Shown: piece after piece, positions 6,849 through 13,716 of the stretch
How the letters are laid out: each line of letters starts with the position of its first letter
Position numbering within the stretch: the first letter of the stretch is position 1
NCBI GenBank assembly: GCA_947629275.1
Contig: CANRDG010000035.1
Span: forward strand, 1-13,716
Source of the DNA: an uncultured Clostridia bacterium
GTDB taxonomy: Bacteria > Bacillota > Clostridia > Oscillospirales > Ruminococcaceae
Direction of reading: 5' to 3'
DNA: 13,716 nucleotides
Translations under genes and position numbers: made by a program
Notes under the pieces: model-generated
What the model was told of the DNA's origin: nothing
Databases searched by the model: none
What the model saw: only the letters and a program-made list of their open reading frames with translations

Positions 6849-8048
6849 CTACATTTTTAGTAATTCTAACAATATTCTTTTGAATGATTCGCCAAAAGAC
6901 AGCCTGTCAACGTCTTCCGAAAGGCAAATATCGGCAGAATATATCTCCTCGCCGCTGAGAGTAAAGCATACCGAGCCTATAACAGTACCCTTTTTCACGG
7001 GGGCAGTAACGTTATCTACCCTTTCAAAAGATACTTCAACATCATCGGAGCAGCCTTTGGGGATAAGCACGGTACTGTCGTCGCTGCACCGCACGGAAGC
7101 AAACTGCTTTTCGCCGAACGAAACATTCACATCGTCTAAAATGCCCTCCGACATTTCGGGAACATATATCTCATAAGCGGCAAAGGCTTTGTTCATTGCC
7201 TCTTTTGCCCATGAAAACCTGCTGTCCTCGTCAGGAGAACCCATGATAACGGCGACAACGGTCATATTGCCTCTTTGTGCGGCAGCTGCAAGGCAGTTTC
7301 CGCAGCCTTCGGAATAGCAGGCCTTAAAGCCTATTATTCCTTTATAAGTGCGCACCAGCCTGTTGAGATTTACAAGCTGCGCTTTTCCGCCTCGAACATC
7401 GTCCATCCAAGTTGTGGTATACTTGAAAACATCTTCGTGCTTAGAAAGCTCGGCACAAAGAAGCGCGGTATCGTATGCGGTAGTTTTTGTATCGGCAGAA
7501 AGACCTGTACAATCGGCATAAAATGTATTTTTCATACCAATAGAAGCGGCTTTTTCATTCATAAGAGAGGCAAAATCCTGCTCAGTCTTTGCGACTGCTT
7601 CTGCAAGGGCAACACAAGCATCGTTAGCGTTGCCGACGGTTATTGACTTTATAAGTTCTTCGACCGATATCTTTTCGCCGACGTCCAGCCAAACTTGCGA
7701 GCCCTGCATGGAGTTGGCATACTGCGATACCGATATCTGAGTATCTAAAGAAATATCGCCGTTTTCGAGAGTTTCTTCAACTATCAAAAGTGTCATCAGC
7801 TTGGCAAGATGTCCTGCCTGCATTACCTCGTTTTCATTTTCAGAAGAAAGAACAGTACCCGTTTCAGCCTCAAAAACTATCGTCGATTGTGTGATCTGTA
7901 TCTGTGCCTGCTGCGTCGGGAAAAAGCACTCATAAAACTTTTGGATAAAACCATTAAAGCCGTCAAACGGCAATATCAGCGAACCCCATGAAAACACCGC
8001 CGCGGCGACTATATTTACAATATTTTTAATAAAACAATTAAACAGCAT
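6849..8048 (-). CDS. S11-type D-Ala-D-Ala carboxypeptidase homologue, probably catalytically inactive
   Basis: 399 residues from the ATG at 8048. Overall it follows the DacF/PBP5-like S11 fold: an N-terminal hydrophobic segment (about 8-28, signal or anchor without a clear cleavage site), a serine-hydrolase-like domain (about 50-295) and a C-terminal beta domain (about 295-385). Family landmarks align well (KLMTLLIVEE, NDACVALAEAV, GMKNTFYADCTGL, TVVAVIMGS), but the catalytic motifs are gone. SxxK reads H80-L-A-K83, SxN reads N140-A-N142, and KTG reads K242-A-C244. The active enzyme would cleave the terminal D-Ala of peptidoglycan; this one lacks the nucleophilic serine, so I infer a non-catalytic cell-envelope role. 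The frame is open throughout, which argues against a decaying gene. It follows the HPr-like gene by 67 bp; no strong terminator is seen after it. Confidence 0.9.
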   Translation of the reverse strand: MLFNCFIKNIVNIVAAAVFSWGSLILPFDGFNGFIQKFYECFFPTQQAQIQITQSTIVFEAETGTVLSSENENEVMQAGHLAKLMTLLIVEETLENGDISLDTQISVSQYANSMQGSQVWLDVGEKISVEELIKSITVGNANDACVALAEAVAKTEQDFASLMNEKAASIGMKNTFYADCTGLSADTKTTAYDTALLCAELSKHEDVFKYTTTWMDDVRGGKAQLVNLNRLVRTYKGIIGFKACYSEGCGNCLAAAAQRGNMTVVAVIMGSPDEDSRFSWAKEAMNKAFAAYEIYVPEMSEGILDDVNVSFGEKQFASVRCSDDSTVLIPKGCSDDVEVSFERVDNVTAPVKKGTVIGSVCFTLSGEEIYSADICLSEDVDRLSFGESFKRILLELLKM

Positions 8049-8054
8049 TGTCCG

Positions 8055-8061
8055 CACCTCC
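8055..8061 (-). promoter_or_regulatory. Ribosome site fixing the S11-homologue start
   Basis: GGAGGTG lies 6 nt before the ATG at 8048. The in-frame GTG at 8057 is part of this site, so the ATG is preferred. Confidence 0.75.
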
Positions 8062-8115
8062 GTTTTAACTATATGCTAAGAGGTGTGCGAAATGTGAAGA
8101 ACTATGTCAGCTAAG

Positions 8116-8346
8116 TCAGCAGACTATAAATTTTCCGATAAGTCCGAAAAACTCACTGGCGTCCTGAGTATGGGCGCAAAGCTCTATAGGAGCGCTTCTG
8201 TCAAAACTGAACAGCCCCATTACGGATTTTGCATCTATCGATGAGTCACCCGAAACAAGCTCTACATTGTAATCCTGTTTTGAAACAGCGCTGAGAAAAT
8301 CTCTGATGTCCTGCGTGGTGTTGAGCCGAATAGTAGTTTTTATCAT
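8116..8346 (-). CDS. HPr-like protein lacking the phosphocarrier histidine
   Basis: 76 residues from the ATG at 8346 (GGAG 8 nt upstream). It has the beta-alpha-beta pattern of the PTS phosphocarrier HPr, and the strongest match is DAKSVMGLFSF (38-48), which corresponds to the regulatory Ser46 region of Firmicutes HPr (NxKSIMGxMSL). S41 is the Ser46 equivalent. The active-site HARP segment is missing: helix 1 reads TTQDIRDFLSAV and there is no histidine in the first 58 residues. It therefore cannot act as a normal PEP-dependent phosphocarrier. By analogy to Crh of Bacillus it could be a regulatory form, but whether an HPr kinase modifies it is inference. An upstream-extended reading frame exists but would begin with a hydrophobic stretch overlapping the promoter, so I reject it. 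It has a strong promoter at 8400-8429. Confidence 0.8.
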   Translation of the reverse strand: MIKTTIRLNTTQDIRDFLSAVSKQDYNVELVSGDSSIDAKSVMGLFSFDRSAPIELCAHTQDASEFFGLIGKFIVC

Positions 8347-8399
8347 AACTAAAGCTCCATTCATTAAAAATTCGCACGATCTGAAATGCCCCGATAAAT

Positions 8400-8429
8400 A
8401 ATATATCAAAAGATACAGCAAATTGTCAA
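8400..8429 (-). promoter_or_regulatory. Promoter for the HPr-like gene
   Basis: On the minus strand, a perfect TTGACA (8424-8429), an 18-bp spacer and TATATT (8400-8405) preceded by TGA, an extended -10 arrangement. The start of transcription should lie near 8393, about 47 nt before the ATG. Confidence 0.8.
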
Positions 8430-8434
8430 TAGAT

Positions 8435-8444
8435 AATTGCAATT
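8435..8444. promoter_or_regulatory. Palindrome between the two divergent promoters
   Basis: AATTGCAATT is a perfect 10-bp dyad overlapping the plus-strand -35 box and 6 bp from the minus-strand -35 box. It is a possible shared operator, but AT-rich palindromes of this size also occur by chance. Confidence 0.25.
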
Positions 8445-8465
8445 GCGAAAAAAATATAGTATAAT
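8437..8465 (+). promoter_or_regulatory. SigA-type promoter for mtaB
   Basis: TTGCAA (8437-8442), a 17-bp spacer and a perfect TATAAT (8460-8465). The leader to the mtaB start is about 70 nt. It is back-to-back with the HPr-like promoter, the two -35 boxes being 7 bp apart. Confidence 0.75.
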
Positions 8466-8543
8466 AGTCATTAAGAACGAGATACACGAAAAACATTTGT
8501 GCAAAATCACTTTGTTATTAACATTTGCAGGGAATGATAAATT

Positions 8544-9878
8544 TTGACAAACTACTCAAATTACAGTGTGTGCTATTTTTCGATGGGGTGCAAGGTCAAC
8601 ACCTGCGATACCGAAAACATAAAACAGAGGCTTACGGCGGCAGGTTTTGGCGTTACCGACAATATTTCAGAGGCAAAAATTTGCATTGTGAACTCTTGCA
8701 CGGTAACGGGAAAAGCCGACAAGAAATGCCGCCATCTTCTTCACAGGATAAAGCGGACGAACCCTGAATGCATTACGGTGCTTACGGGGTGTTTTCCGCA
8801 GGCTGATGAGTGTGAAGCTAAAATGCTTTACAGCAGTGGTCTGTGCGATATTGTAACAGGAAACAGCAGCACGACATTTACGGCAGAGACTGTTATACGC
8901 TTTATAGACAGCGGCGAGCGAACTTTTGAAGTTGCCAAGCACTGTAAAGGTGAAAGCTTTGACAACTTTACAAACTCGGAATTTCGGGGCAAAACAAGGG
9001 GTTACTTAAAAATACAAGACGGCTGCGACAGATATTGCACATACTGCGTTATACCCTATGCGCGGGGGCATTTGCGCTCAAAGCCGCTTGAAGACGTTAA
9101 AAACGATGCGCAGCTTTTGGCGGAATGCGGACATCTGGAAATAGTTCTGACGGGCATAAACCTATGCAGATACGGCGCCGACCTTGACGGCGATGTACGC
9201 CTGATAGATGCGATTGAGGCAGTTTGCTCTGTTGAGGGAGTTGAGAGGGTGCGGCTGAGTTCTATTGAACCCGAGCTTATCGGCGACAGCGACATAGAGC
9301 GCATGGCAAGGCTGCCAAAACTGTGTCCGCACTTTCATCTTTCGCTGCAAAGCGGCTGTGACCGCACTTTGAAAGCCATGAACAGGCACTACACCACGGC
9401 GCAGTATGCCGAGCTTGTCGGCAAGCTTAGAAATGCTTTTCCTGACTGCGCTATAACCACAGATGTAATGGTAGGTTTTGCAGGGGAAACGGAAGAGGAT
9501 CACAAACAATCGCTGGAGTTTGTAAGGTCTATGGGTTTCGCAAAAATACACGTTTTCCCATATTCTGTAAGAAATGGCACGGCGGCCGAGAAAATGGGCG
9601 GTCACATTTCCGAGGAAATAAAACAGCGGCGCGCTGCCGAAATGGGTGAGGTCGGCAGAATTTCAAGAGAAAAATTTTTGTCGCAAATGGTCGGAAAAAG
9701 AGTAAAAGTTCTGTTTGAAAAAGAAAATTGCACAACTTTTCACCACGGATACAGTGAAAATTACACACAAATTAAGATTATCAGAAAAAATTCGCAAAAA
9801 AGTTTGCGTAGAATGATTTTTTATGTTATTATATTAAGTGTGGAAGATGATCACTGCTTAGGTGAGATAATTAAATGA
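8544..9878 (+). CDS. mtaB: tRNA (N6-L-threonylcarbamoyladenosine37-C2)-methylthiotransferase, MtaB family
   Basis: 444 residues. A radical-SAM enzyme that converts t6A at position 37 of ANN-decoding tRNAs to ms2t6A. The N-terminal methylthiotransferase domain has its three cluster cysteines, C16 (MGCKVN), C52 (VNSCTVT) and C83 (LTGCF). The radical-SAM cluster is C161-x3-C165-x2-C168 in DGCDRYCTYCVIPYARG, and later blocks LSSIEPE and HFHLSLQSGCD are typical. GCKVN instead of the MiaB-type GCQMN and overall organisation favour MtaB over MiaB or RimO. The C-terminal TRAM domain (about 386-444) is recognisable at GYSENYTQIKI and at its end (EDDHCLGEI), but the stretch between is Lys/Arg- and Ile-rich and coincides with a probable purL promoter. 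The start is TTG at 8544, with AGGGA 10 nt upstream; an in-frame stop lies at 8538, and no ATG is suitably placed. Confidence 0.92.
   Translation: MTNYSNYSVCYFSMGCKVNTCDTENIKQRLTAAGFGVTDNISEAKICIVNSCTVTGKADKKCRHLLHRIKRTNPECITVLTGCFPQADECEAKMLYSSGLCDIVTGNSSTTFTAETVIRFIDSGERTFEVAKHCKGESFDNFTNSEFRGKTRGYLKIQDGCDRYCTYCVIPYARGHLRSKPLEDVKNDAQLLAECGHLEIVLTGINLCRYGADLDGDVRLIDAIEAVCSVEGVERVRLSSIEPELIGDSDIERMARLPKLCPHFHLSLQSGCDRTLKAMNRHYTTAQYAELVGKLRNAFPDCAITTDVMVGFAGETEEDHKQSLEFVRSMGFAKIHVFPYSVRNGTAAEKMGGHISEEIKQRRAAEMGEVGRISREKFLSQMVGKRVKVLFEKENCTTFHHGYSENYTQIKIIRKNSQKSLRRMIFYVIILSVEDDHCLGEIIK
9793..9808 (+). repeat. Short inverted repeat inside the 3' end of mtaB
   Basis: CGCAAA and TTTGCG form a perfect 6-bp stem with a 4-nt loop. 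It overlaps the -35 box of the proposed purL promoter, so it may be an operator. The downstream T run (9817-9822) is 8 bp away from the stem, making it a poor terminator. Confidence 0.4.
9804..9832 (+). promoter_or_regulatory. Probable purL promoter within the mtaB coding region
   Basis: TTGCGT (9804-9809), a 17-bp spacer and TATTAT (9827-9832), preceded by TGT as an extended -10. It lies within the last 25 codons of mtaB and would give purL a leader of about 80 nt. The region is far more AT-rich than the rest of mtaB. Confidence 0.6.
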
Positions 9879-9919
9879 AATTTTGTAAAAAATCTCTAAA
9901 TTGTTAAGGAGTTGTAAAT

Positions 9920-12900
9920 ATGCCTGTTTACAGAATTTATGTTGAGAAGAAACCAGAATTTGCAGTCGAAGCGCGCTCGCTGCTTGCCGACATCGGCTCG
10001 GCGCTTGGCATTGAGGAGCTGCGCGGTATTCGCGTTATCAACAGATACGATGCGCAGGGACTGACGCCTGAGGCTTTTGCGCTTGCTGCGCCTATAGTTT
10101 TCTCGGAACCTGCCGTTGACGTTGTATACGAGCATCTTCCGGAGATAGACGATGACGAACACGTTTTTGCTGTTGAATACCTGCCCGGTCAGTTTGATCA
10201 GCGTTCGGATTCTTGCGCGCAGTGCATATCGCTTCTGACAGGTGAAAAGCAGCCTACGGTGCGCACGGCAAGGATATATATTTTGAAAGGCAATATAAGC
10301 GAAGATGCCATTGCCGCAATTAAGCACTACATAATAAACCCGGTTGAGAGCAGAGAGGCATCTTTCCTGCGGTTTGAAACGCTTGACACCGACTATGACA
10401 TACCCACCAAGGTAGACACGATAGACGGCTTTATATACTCAAACGATGACGACCTGCGCGACATTATGAACAAAATGGGTCTGGCTATGGACTTTGACGA
10501 CATAAAGTTCTGCCGTGATTACTTCCGCGACAGTGAAAAGCGAAACCCGACCGTTACCGAGATACGCATGATAGACACTTACTGGTCAGATCACTGCCGC
10601 CACACAACGTTTTTAACACATATAGACGGTGTTGACATTCAGAGCGACTATATAAACGACACTTTCAAAAAATACAAGGAAGTGCGTTCGGAGCTTTATG
10701 CCGGCAGGACGGACAAGCCGATGACACTTATGGATCTTGCCGTTATAGGCGCGAAGAAGCTTAAAAAAGACGGCTTGCTGAAAGACCTTGACGAGAGCGA
10801 AGAGATAAACGCTTGCTCCGTGAAAATTAAAGTGGACGTTGACGGCGAGGAAGAAGACTGGCTGCTGATGTTCAAAAACGAAACACACAACCACCCGACC
10901 GAGATAGAACCTTTCGGCGGCGCGGCTACCTGCCTTGGCGGAGCTATAAGAGACCCGCTTTCGGGACGTTCATATGTTTATCAGGCTATGAGGGTAACGG
11001 GTGCGGCAAATCCGCTTGTGCCTATTGAAGACACGATAGAGGGCAAGCTGCCGCAAAGAAAGATAGTTGTCGGCGCGGCGAACGGTTATTCTTCATACGG
11101 CAACCAGATAGGTCTTGCAACGGGAAATGTTAATGAAATTTATCACCCCGGCTATGTTGCGAAAAGAATGGAGATAGGCGCTGTTATAGGCGCTGCCCCC
11201 GAAGCTAACGTAAGGCGTGAAAGACCGCAGGAGGGCGATGTTGTAATTCTGCTCGGCGGCAGAACGGGCCGTGACGGCTGCGGCGGCGCTACGGGTTCTT
11301 CAAAGTCGCACACGCTTCAGTCGCTCGAAAGCTGCGGTGCGGAGGTACAGAAAGGTAATGCGCCTATTGAAAGAAAACTGCAAAGGCTTTTCCGCGACCC
11401 TGAAGTTACAAGGCTTATAAAACGCTGCAACGACTTTGGCGCGGGCGGTGTTTCGGTAGCTATTGGCGAACTTACAGACGGACTTGTTATCGACCTTAAC
11501 AAAGTACCGAAAAAATATGACGGACTTGACGGCACGGAACTGGCTATCTCGGAGTCTCAGGAGAGAATGGCTGTTGTAGTCAGCGAAAGCGATGCCGCAA
11601 AGTTTATGAAAATGGCGGATAAAGAAAATCTCGAGGCAACAAAGGTAGCAGTGGTAACTGCCGAGCCTCGTCTTAAAATGACATGGAACGGCGCAACTAT
11701 AGTTGATCTTTCAAGAGAATTTCTTAACTCAAACGGCGCTTCAAAGCACACGACTATAACCGTTGAAGAACCTGTGGTAATTACAAACGAGAATGTGAAA
11801 GATTCTGCCGCTATGTGGGAAGAGATGATCTCAAATCTCAACATATGCTCGCAGAAAGGACTTGTGGAGAGATTTGACTCTACTATAGGCGCAGGCACGG
11901 TACTTATGCCATATGGCGGCAAATACCAGAACACGCCTACCCAGGCAATGGCTGCTAAACTGCCGGTTCTTAACGGCGAGACAAAGACTGCGTCTATAAT
12001 GGCATGGGGATTTAATCCTTTCCTGTCTTCGCAGTCGCCGTATCACGGGGCAATTTCGGCTGTTACGGAATCTATAGCGAAAGTTGTTGCAACGGGCGGC
12101 AGCCGCAAAAAGTGCTGGCTGACTTTCCAGGAATATTTTGAGAGAACACAAAACGATCCCACACGTTGGGGCAAACCGATGGCAGCACTTCTAGGCGCTT
12201 TCAAGGCACAGCTTGAATACGGCATAGCGTCTATCGGCGGCAAGGACTCGATGAGCGGCACATTTGAAAAGATAGACGTACCCCCTACCCTTGTATCTTT
12301 TGCTGTATCTACTGCGAACACCGACAGGATAATCTCGCAGGAATTTAAAAAGGCAGGTTCTACTGTAATATACATAAAGCCCGAATATGACAGCAACGGA
12401 CTTCCGATATTTAAGAGCGTTCTGGAAGTATTCGATAAAGTGGAAAGGCTTATCGCGGAGGGCAAGGTGCTTTCCTGCTGGAGCGTTTCTTACGGCGGTA
12501 TTTCGGAAGCTATCGCAAAGATGTCGTTCGGCAACAAGATAGGTTTCCGCTTCTCGGGATATGTTTCACCTTCCGAATTATACAGGGCTTGCTACGGCAG
12601 CTTTGTTATAGAGCTTGCCGACGGAGTTGATGCAGGCGAGAGGATACTCGGCGAGACTATAAGCGAGTATGTTATAATAACCGACAAATACGCTGTAGAG
12701 CTTGATAACCTTGAAAAACTGTGGTCTGAAAAGCTGGAACCCGTTTACCCGACAAAGGTAAATATACCGAGAAATGTTCCCGAAGTTTTCGGTTATTCGG
12801 TAAACGAAAGGCGCACATCTTCTGTAAAAATTGCACGTCCGAGGGTGCTTATACCTGTATTCCCCGGAACGAACTGCGAATACGATACCGCGAAAGCTTT

Positions 12901-13633
12901 TGAAAAGGCAGGCGCTAAGGCCGACATATTCGTTATAAGAAATCTCAACGAATCACAGATAAACGAATCTGTTGAAGAGATAGAAAGGCGCATTAAAAAT
13001 TCGCAGATGATAATGCTGCCGGGCGGCTTTTCGGGCGGCGACGAGCCTGACGGAAGCGGCAAGTTCATTACGGCATTTTTCAAAAACCCGAGGCTCGCGG
13101 AGGCTATAAACGATCTGCTTAAAAACAGAGACGGTCTTATGATGGGCATATGCAACGGCTTCCAGGCGCTTGTAAAGCTGGGACTTGTTCCGTATGGCGA
13201 GATACGCGATATGCGCAGCGACTCCCCCACCCTTACATTCAACACCATTGCAAGGCACCAGTCAAAAATGGTACGCACGATGGTAGCTTCAAACAAGTCA
13301 CCATGGCTTGCTGATGCAAAGGTCGGCGACATACACACGGTAGCAATTTCGCACGGCGAGGGCAGATTTATAGCAACGCCCGAAGAAATAGCGACAATGG
13401 CACACAACGGTCAGATATGCACACAGTATGTTGACTTTGCCGACAGACCCACTTACGACATACAGTACAACCCGAACACGTCAATAGACGCTATAGAGGG
13501 CATAACCTCGCCTGACGGACGCGTGCTTGGCAAAATGGGTCACTCGGAGCGTAAGGGCGACAACGTATGCATAAACGTGCCGGGCGAAAAGGATCAGCAC
13601 TTGTTTGAAAACGGCGTAAAGTATTTCTCATAA
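9920..13633 (+). CDS. purL: Phosphoribosylformylglycinamidine synthase, single-chain
   Basis: 1237 residues. It catalyses the ATP- and glutamine-dependent conversion of FGAR to FGAM in de novo purine synthesis. It has the large single-chain layout with synthetase and glutaminase fused, as in clostridia, streptococci and Bacteroides, rather than separate PurS/PurQ/PurL. Order: N-terminal PurS-like part (about 1-150); TYWSDHCRHTTF linker motif (about 219-230); FKNETHNHPTEIEPFGG (about 318-334); GRTGRDGCGGATGSSKSH (about 447-465); NDFGAGG (about 503-509); second synthetase half with SIGGKDSMSGTF (about 770-781); and the C-terminal class I glutaminase from about 972. The catalytic triad is intact: C1078 (GICNGFQ), H1208 and E1210 (GHSER). 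The start is ATG with AAGGAG 8 nt upstream, 41 bp after mtaB. No other pur genes are in the window. Confidence 0.97.
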   Translation: MPVYRIYVEKKPEFAVEARSLLADIGSALGIEELRGIRVINRYDAQGLTPEAFALAAPIVFSEPAVDVVYEHLPEIDDDEHVFAVEYLPGQFDQRSDSCAQCISLLTGEKQPTVRTARIYILKGNISEDAIAAIKHYIINPVESREASFLRFETLDTDYDIPTKVDTIDGFIYSNDDDLRDIMNKMGLAMDFDDIKFCRDYFRDSEKRNPTVTEIRMIDTYWSDHCRHTTFLTHIDGVDIQSDYINDTFKKYKEVRSELYAGRTDKPMTLMDLAVIGAKKLKKDGLLKDLDESEEINACSVKIKVDVDGEEEDWLLMFKNETHNHPTEIEPFGGAATCLGGAIRDPLSGRSYVYQAMRVTGAANPLVPIEDTIEGKLPQRKIVVGAANGYSSYGNQIGLATGNVNEIYHPGYVAKRMEIGAVIGAAPEANVRRERPQEGDVVILLGGRTGRDGCGGATGSSKSHTLQSLESCGAEVQKGNAPIERKLQRLFRDPEVTRLIKRCNDFGAGGVSVAIGELTDGLVIDLNKVPKKYDGLDGTELAISESQERMAVVVSESDAAKFMKMADKENLEATKVAVVTAEPRLKMTWNGATIVDLSREFLNSNGASKHTTITVEEPVVITNENVKDSAAMWEEMISNLNICSQKGLVERFDSTIGAGTVLMPYGGKYQNTPTQAMAAKLPVLNGETKTASIMAWGFNPFLSSQSPYHGAISAVTESIAKVVATGGSRKKCWLTFQEYFERTQNDPTRWGKPMAALLGAFKAQLEYGIASIGGKDSMSGTFEKIDVPPTLVSFAVSTANTDRIISQEFKKAGSTVIYIKPEYDSNGLPIFKSVLEVFDKVERLIAEGKVLSCWSVSYGGISEAIAKMSFGNKIGFRFSGYVSPSELYRACYGSFVIELADGVDAGERILGETISEYVIITDKYAVELDNLEKLWSEKLEPVYPTKVNIPRNVPEVFGYSVNERRTSSVKIARPRVLIPVFPGTNCEYDTAKAFEKAGAKADIFVIRNLNESQINESVEEIERRIKNSQMIMLPGGFSGGDEPDGSGKFITAFFKNPRLAEAINDLLKNRDGLMMGICNGFQALVKLGLVPYGEIRDMRSDSPTLTFNTIARHQSKMVRTMVASNKSPWLADAKVGDIHTVAISHGEGRFIATPEEIATMAHNGQICTQYVDFADRPTYDIQYNPNTSIDAIEGITSPDGRVLGKMGHSERKGDNVCINVPGEKDQHLFENGVKYFS

Positions 13634-13641
13634 TATAAACT

Positions 13642-13716
13642 ATGAACGATACAACTAAGCTAATACTAATATATATGGGTGTGCTTGGCTTTATTACATT
13701 TATAATGTACGGTATT
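13642..13716 (+). CDS. Start of a probable small membrane protein (partial)
   Basis: An ATG 8 nt after the purL stop opens a frame of 25 codons that stays open to the window edge. After a short polar start (MNDTTK) it is strongly hydrophobic, like the first membrane helix of a small inner-membrane protein. The pattern recalls the N-terminus of DUF1294 proteins, but 25 residues are too few to be sure. No good ribosome site precedes it, so it may depend on translational coupling to purL, or the true start may be elsewhere. Confidence 0.45.
   Translation, partial: MNDTTKLILIYMGVLGFITFIMYGI

Noticed and set aside
8347..8496. N-terminal hydrophobic extension of the HPr-like protein
   Set aside because: The extension would be translated from DNA containing the promoter at 8400-8429, and the ATG at 8346 has a well-placed ribosome site and matches HPr length.
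9736..9878. Possible frameshift in the mtaB TRAM domain
   Set aside because: The frame ends in EDDHCLGEI, as expected for the family, and the length between this and GYSENYTQ is normal. A neighbouring frame reads through part of the segment but soon hits a stop.
9913..9932. 6-bp inverted repeat (TGTAAA/TTTACA) enclosing the purL start codon
   Set aside because: The stem is short and A/T rich with an 8-nt loop, so it is unlikely to control translation. No riboswitch-like structure is visible in the leader.
12793..13407. A 204-codon open frame on the minus strand
   Set aside because: It is antisense to the glutaminase domain of purL, which has an intact catalytic triad. The Ser- and Pro-rich translation is typical of a shadow frame.

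Overview
The window looks like an ordinary chromosomal segment of a Gram-positive Clostridia-class bacterium, most likely an Oscillospiraceae/Ruminococcus-type gut or rumen organism. This is inferred from gene content (DUF177-rpmF, der-plsY-gpsA, short Firmicutes-type Pgi, the single-chain PurL of clostridia and streptococci, MtaB, an HPr-like protein), strong GGAGG-type ribosome sites, SigA-like promoters, and an EAL protein with a C-terminal PAS-like segment of the kind I associate with Ruminococcus. I saw no mobile element, CRISPR array, rRNA or tRNA. Coding density is high and no intergenic gap exceeds about 200 bp.

Layout. Positions 1-8346 are all transcribed on the minus strand; read in transcription order (right to left) they hold: an HPr-like protein without the active-site histidine (8116-8346); a D-Ala-D-Ala carboxypeptidase homologue that has lost its catalytic motifs (6849-8048); glucose-6-phosphate isomerase (5372-6703) followed by a small uncharacterised P-loop protein (4902-5303); a DUF177/YceD-rpmF pair (4143-4802) closed by a clear intrinsic terminator; and der-plsY-gpsA followed by the 5' part of an EAL-domain (c-di-GMP phosphodiesterase) gene that runs off the left edge (1-4057). 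A divergent promoter region (8347-8543) separates these from the plus-strand genes mtaB (8544-9878) and purL (9920-13633). The first 25 codons of a probable membrane protein lie at the right edge.

How the genes work together. GpsA makes sn-glycerol-3-phosphate and PlsY acylates it to start phospholipid synthesis. Der and L32 serve the 50S ribosomal subunit. Pgi is glycolytic, PurL is the fourth step of de novo purine synthesis, and MtaB modifies tRNA at A37. The EAL gene appears to be the last known member of the der-plsY-gpsA unit.

The most interesting points are: (1) the S11 peptidase homologue in which SxxK, SxN and KTG are all altered (HLAK, NAN, KAC), so it should not be an active carboxypeptidase; (2) the HPr-like protein with no phosphorylatable His but a retained regulatory Ser, two genes before pgi; (3) the EAL-first, PAS-like-second signalling protein in a phospholipid/ribosome operon; and (4) a probable purL promoter buried in the 3' end of mtaB. 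No multi-gene defence or biosynthetic system is visible.
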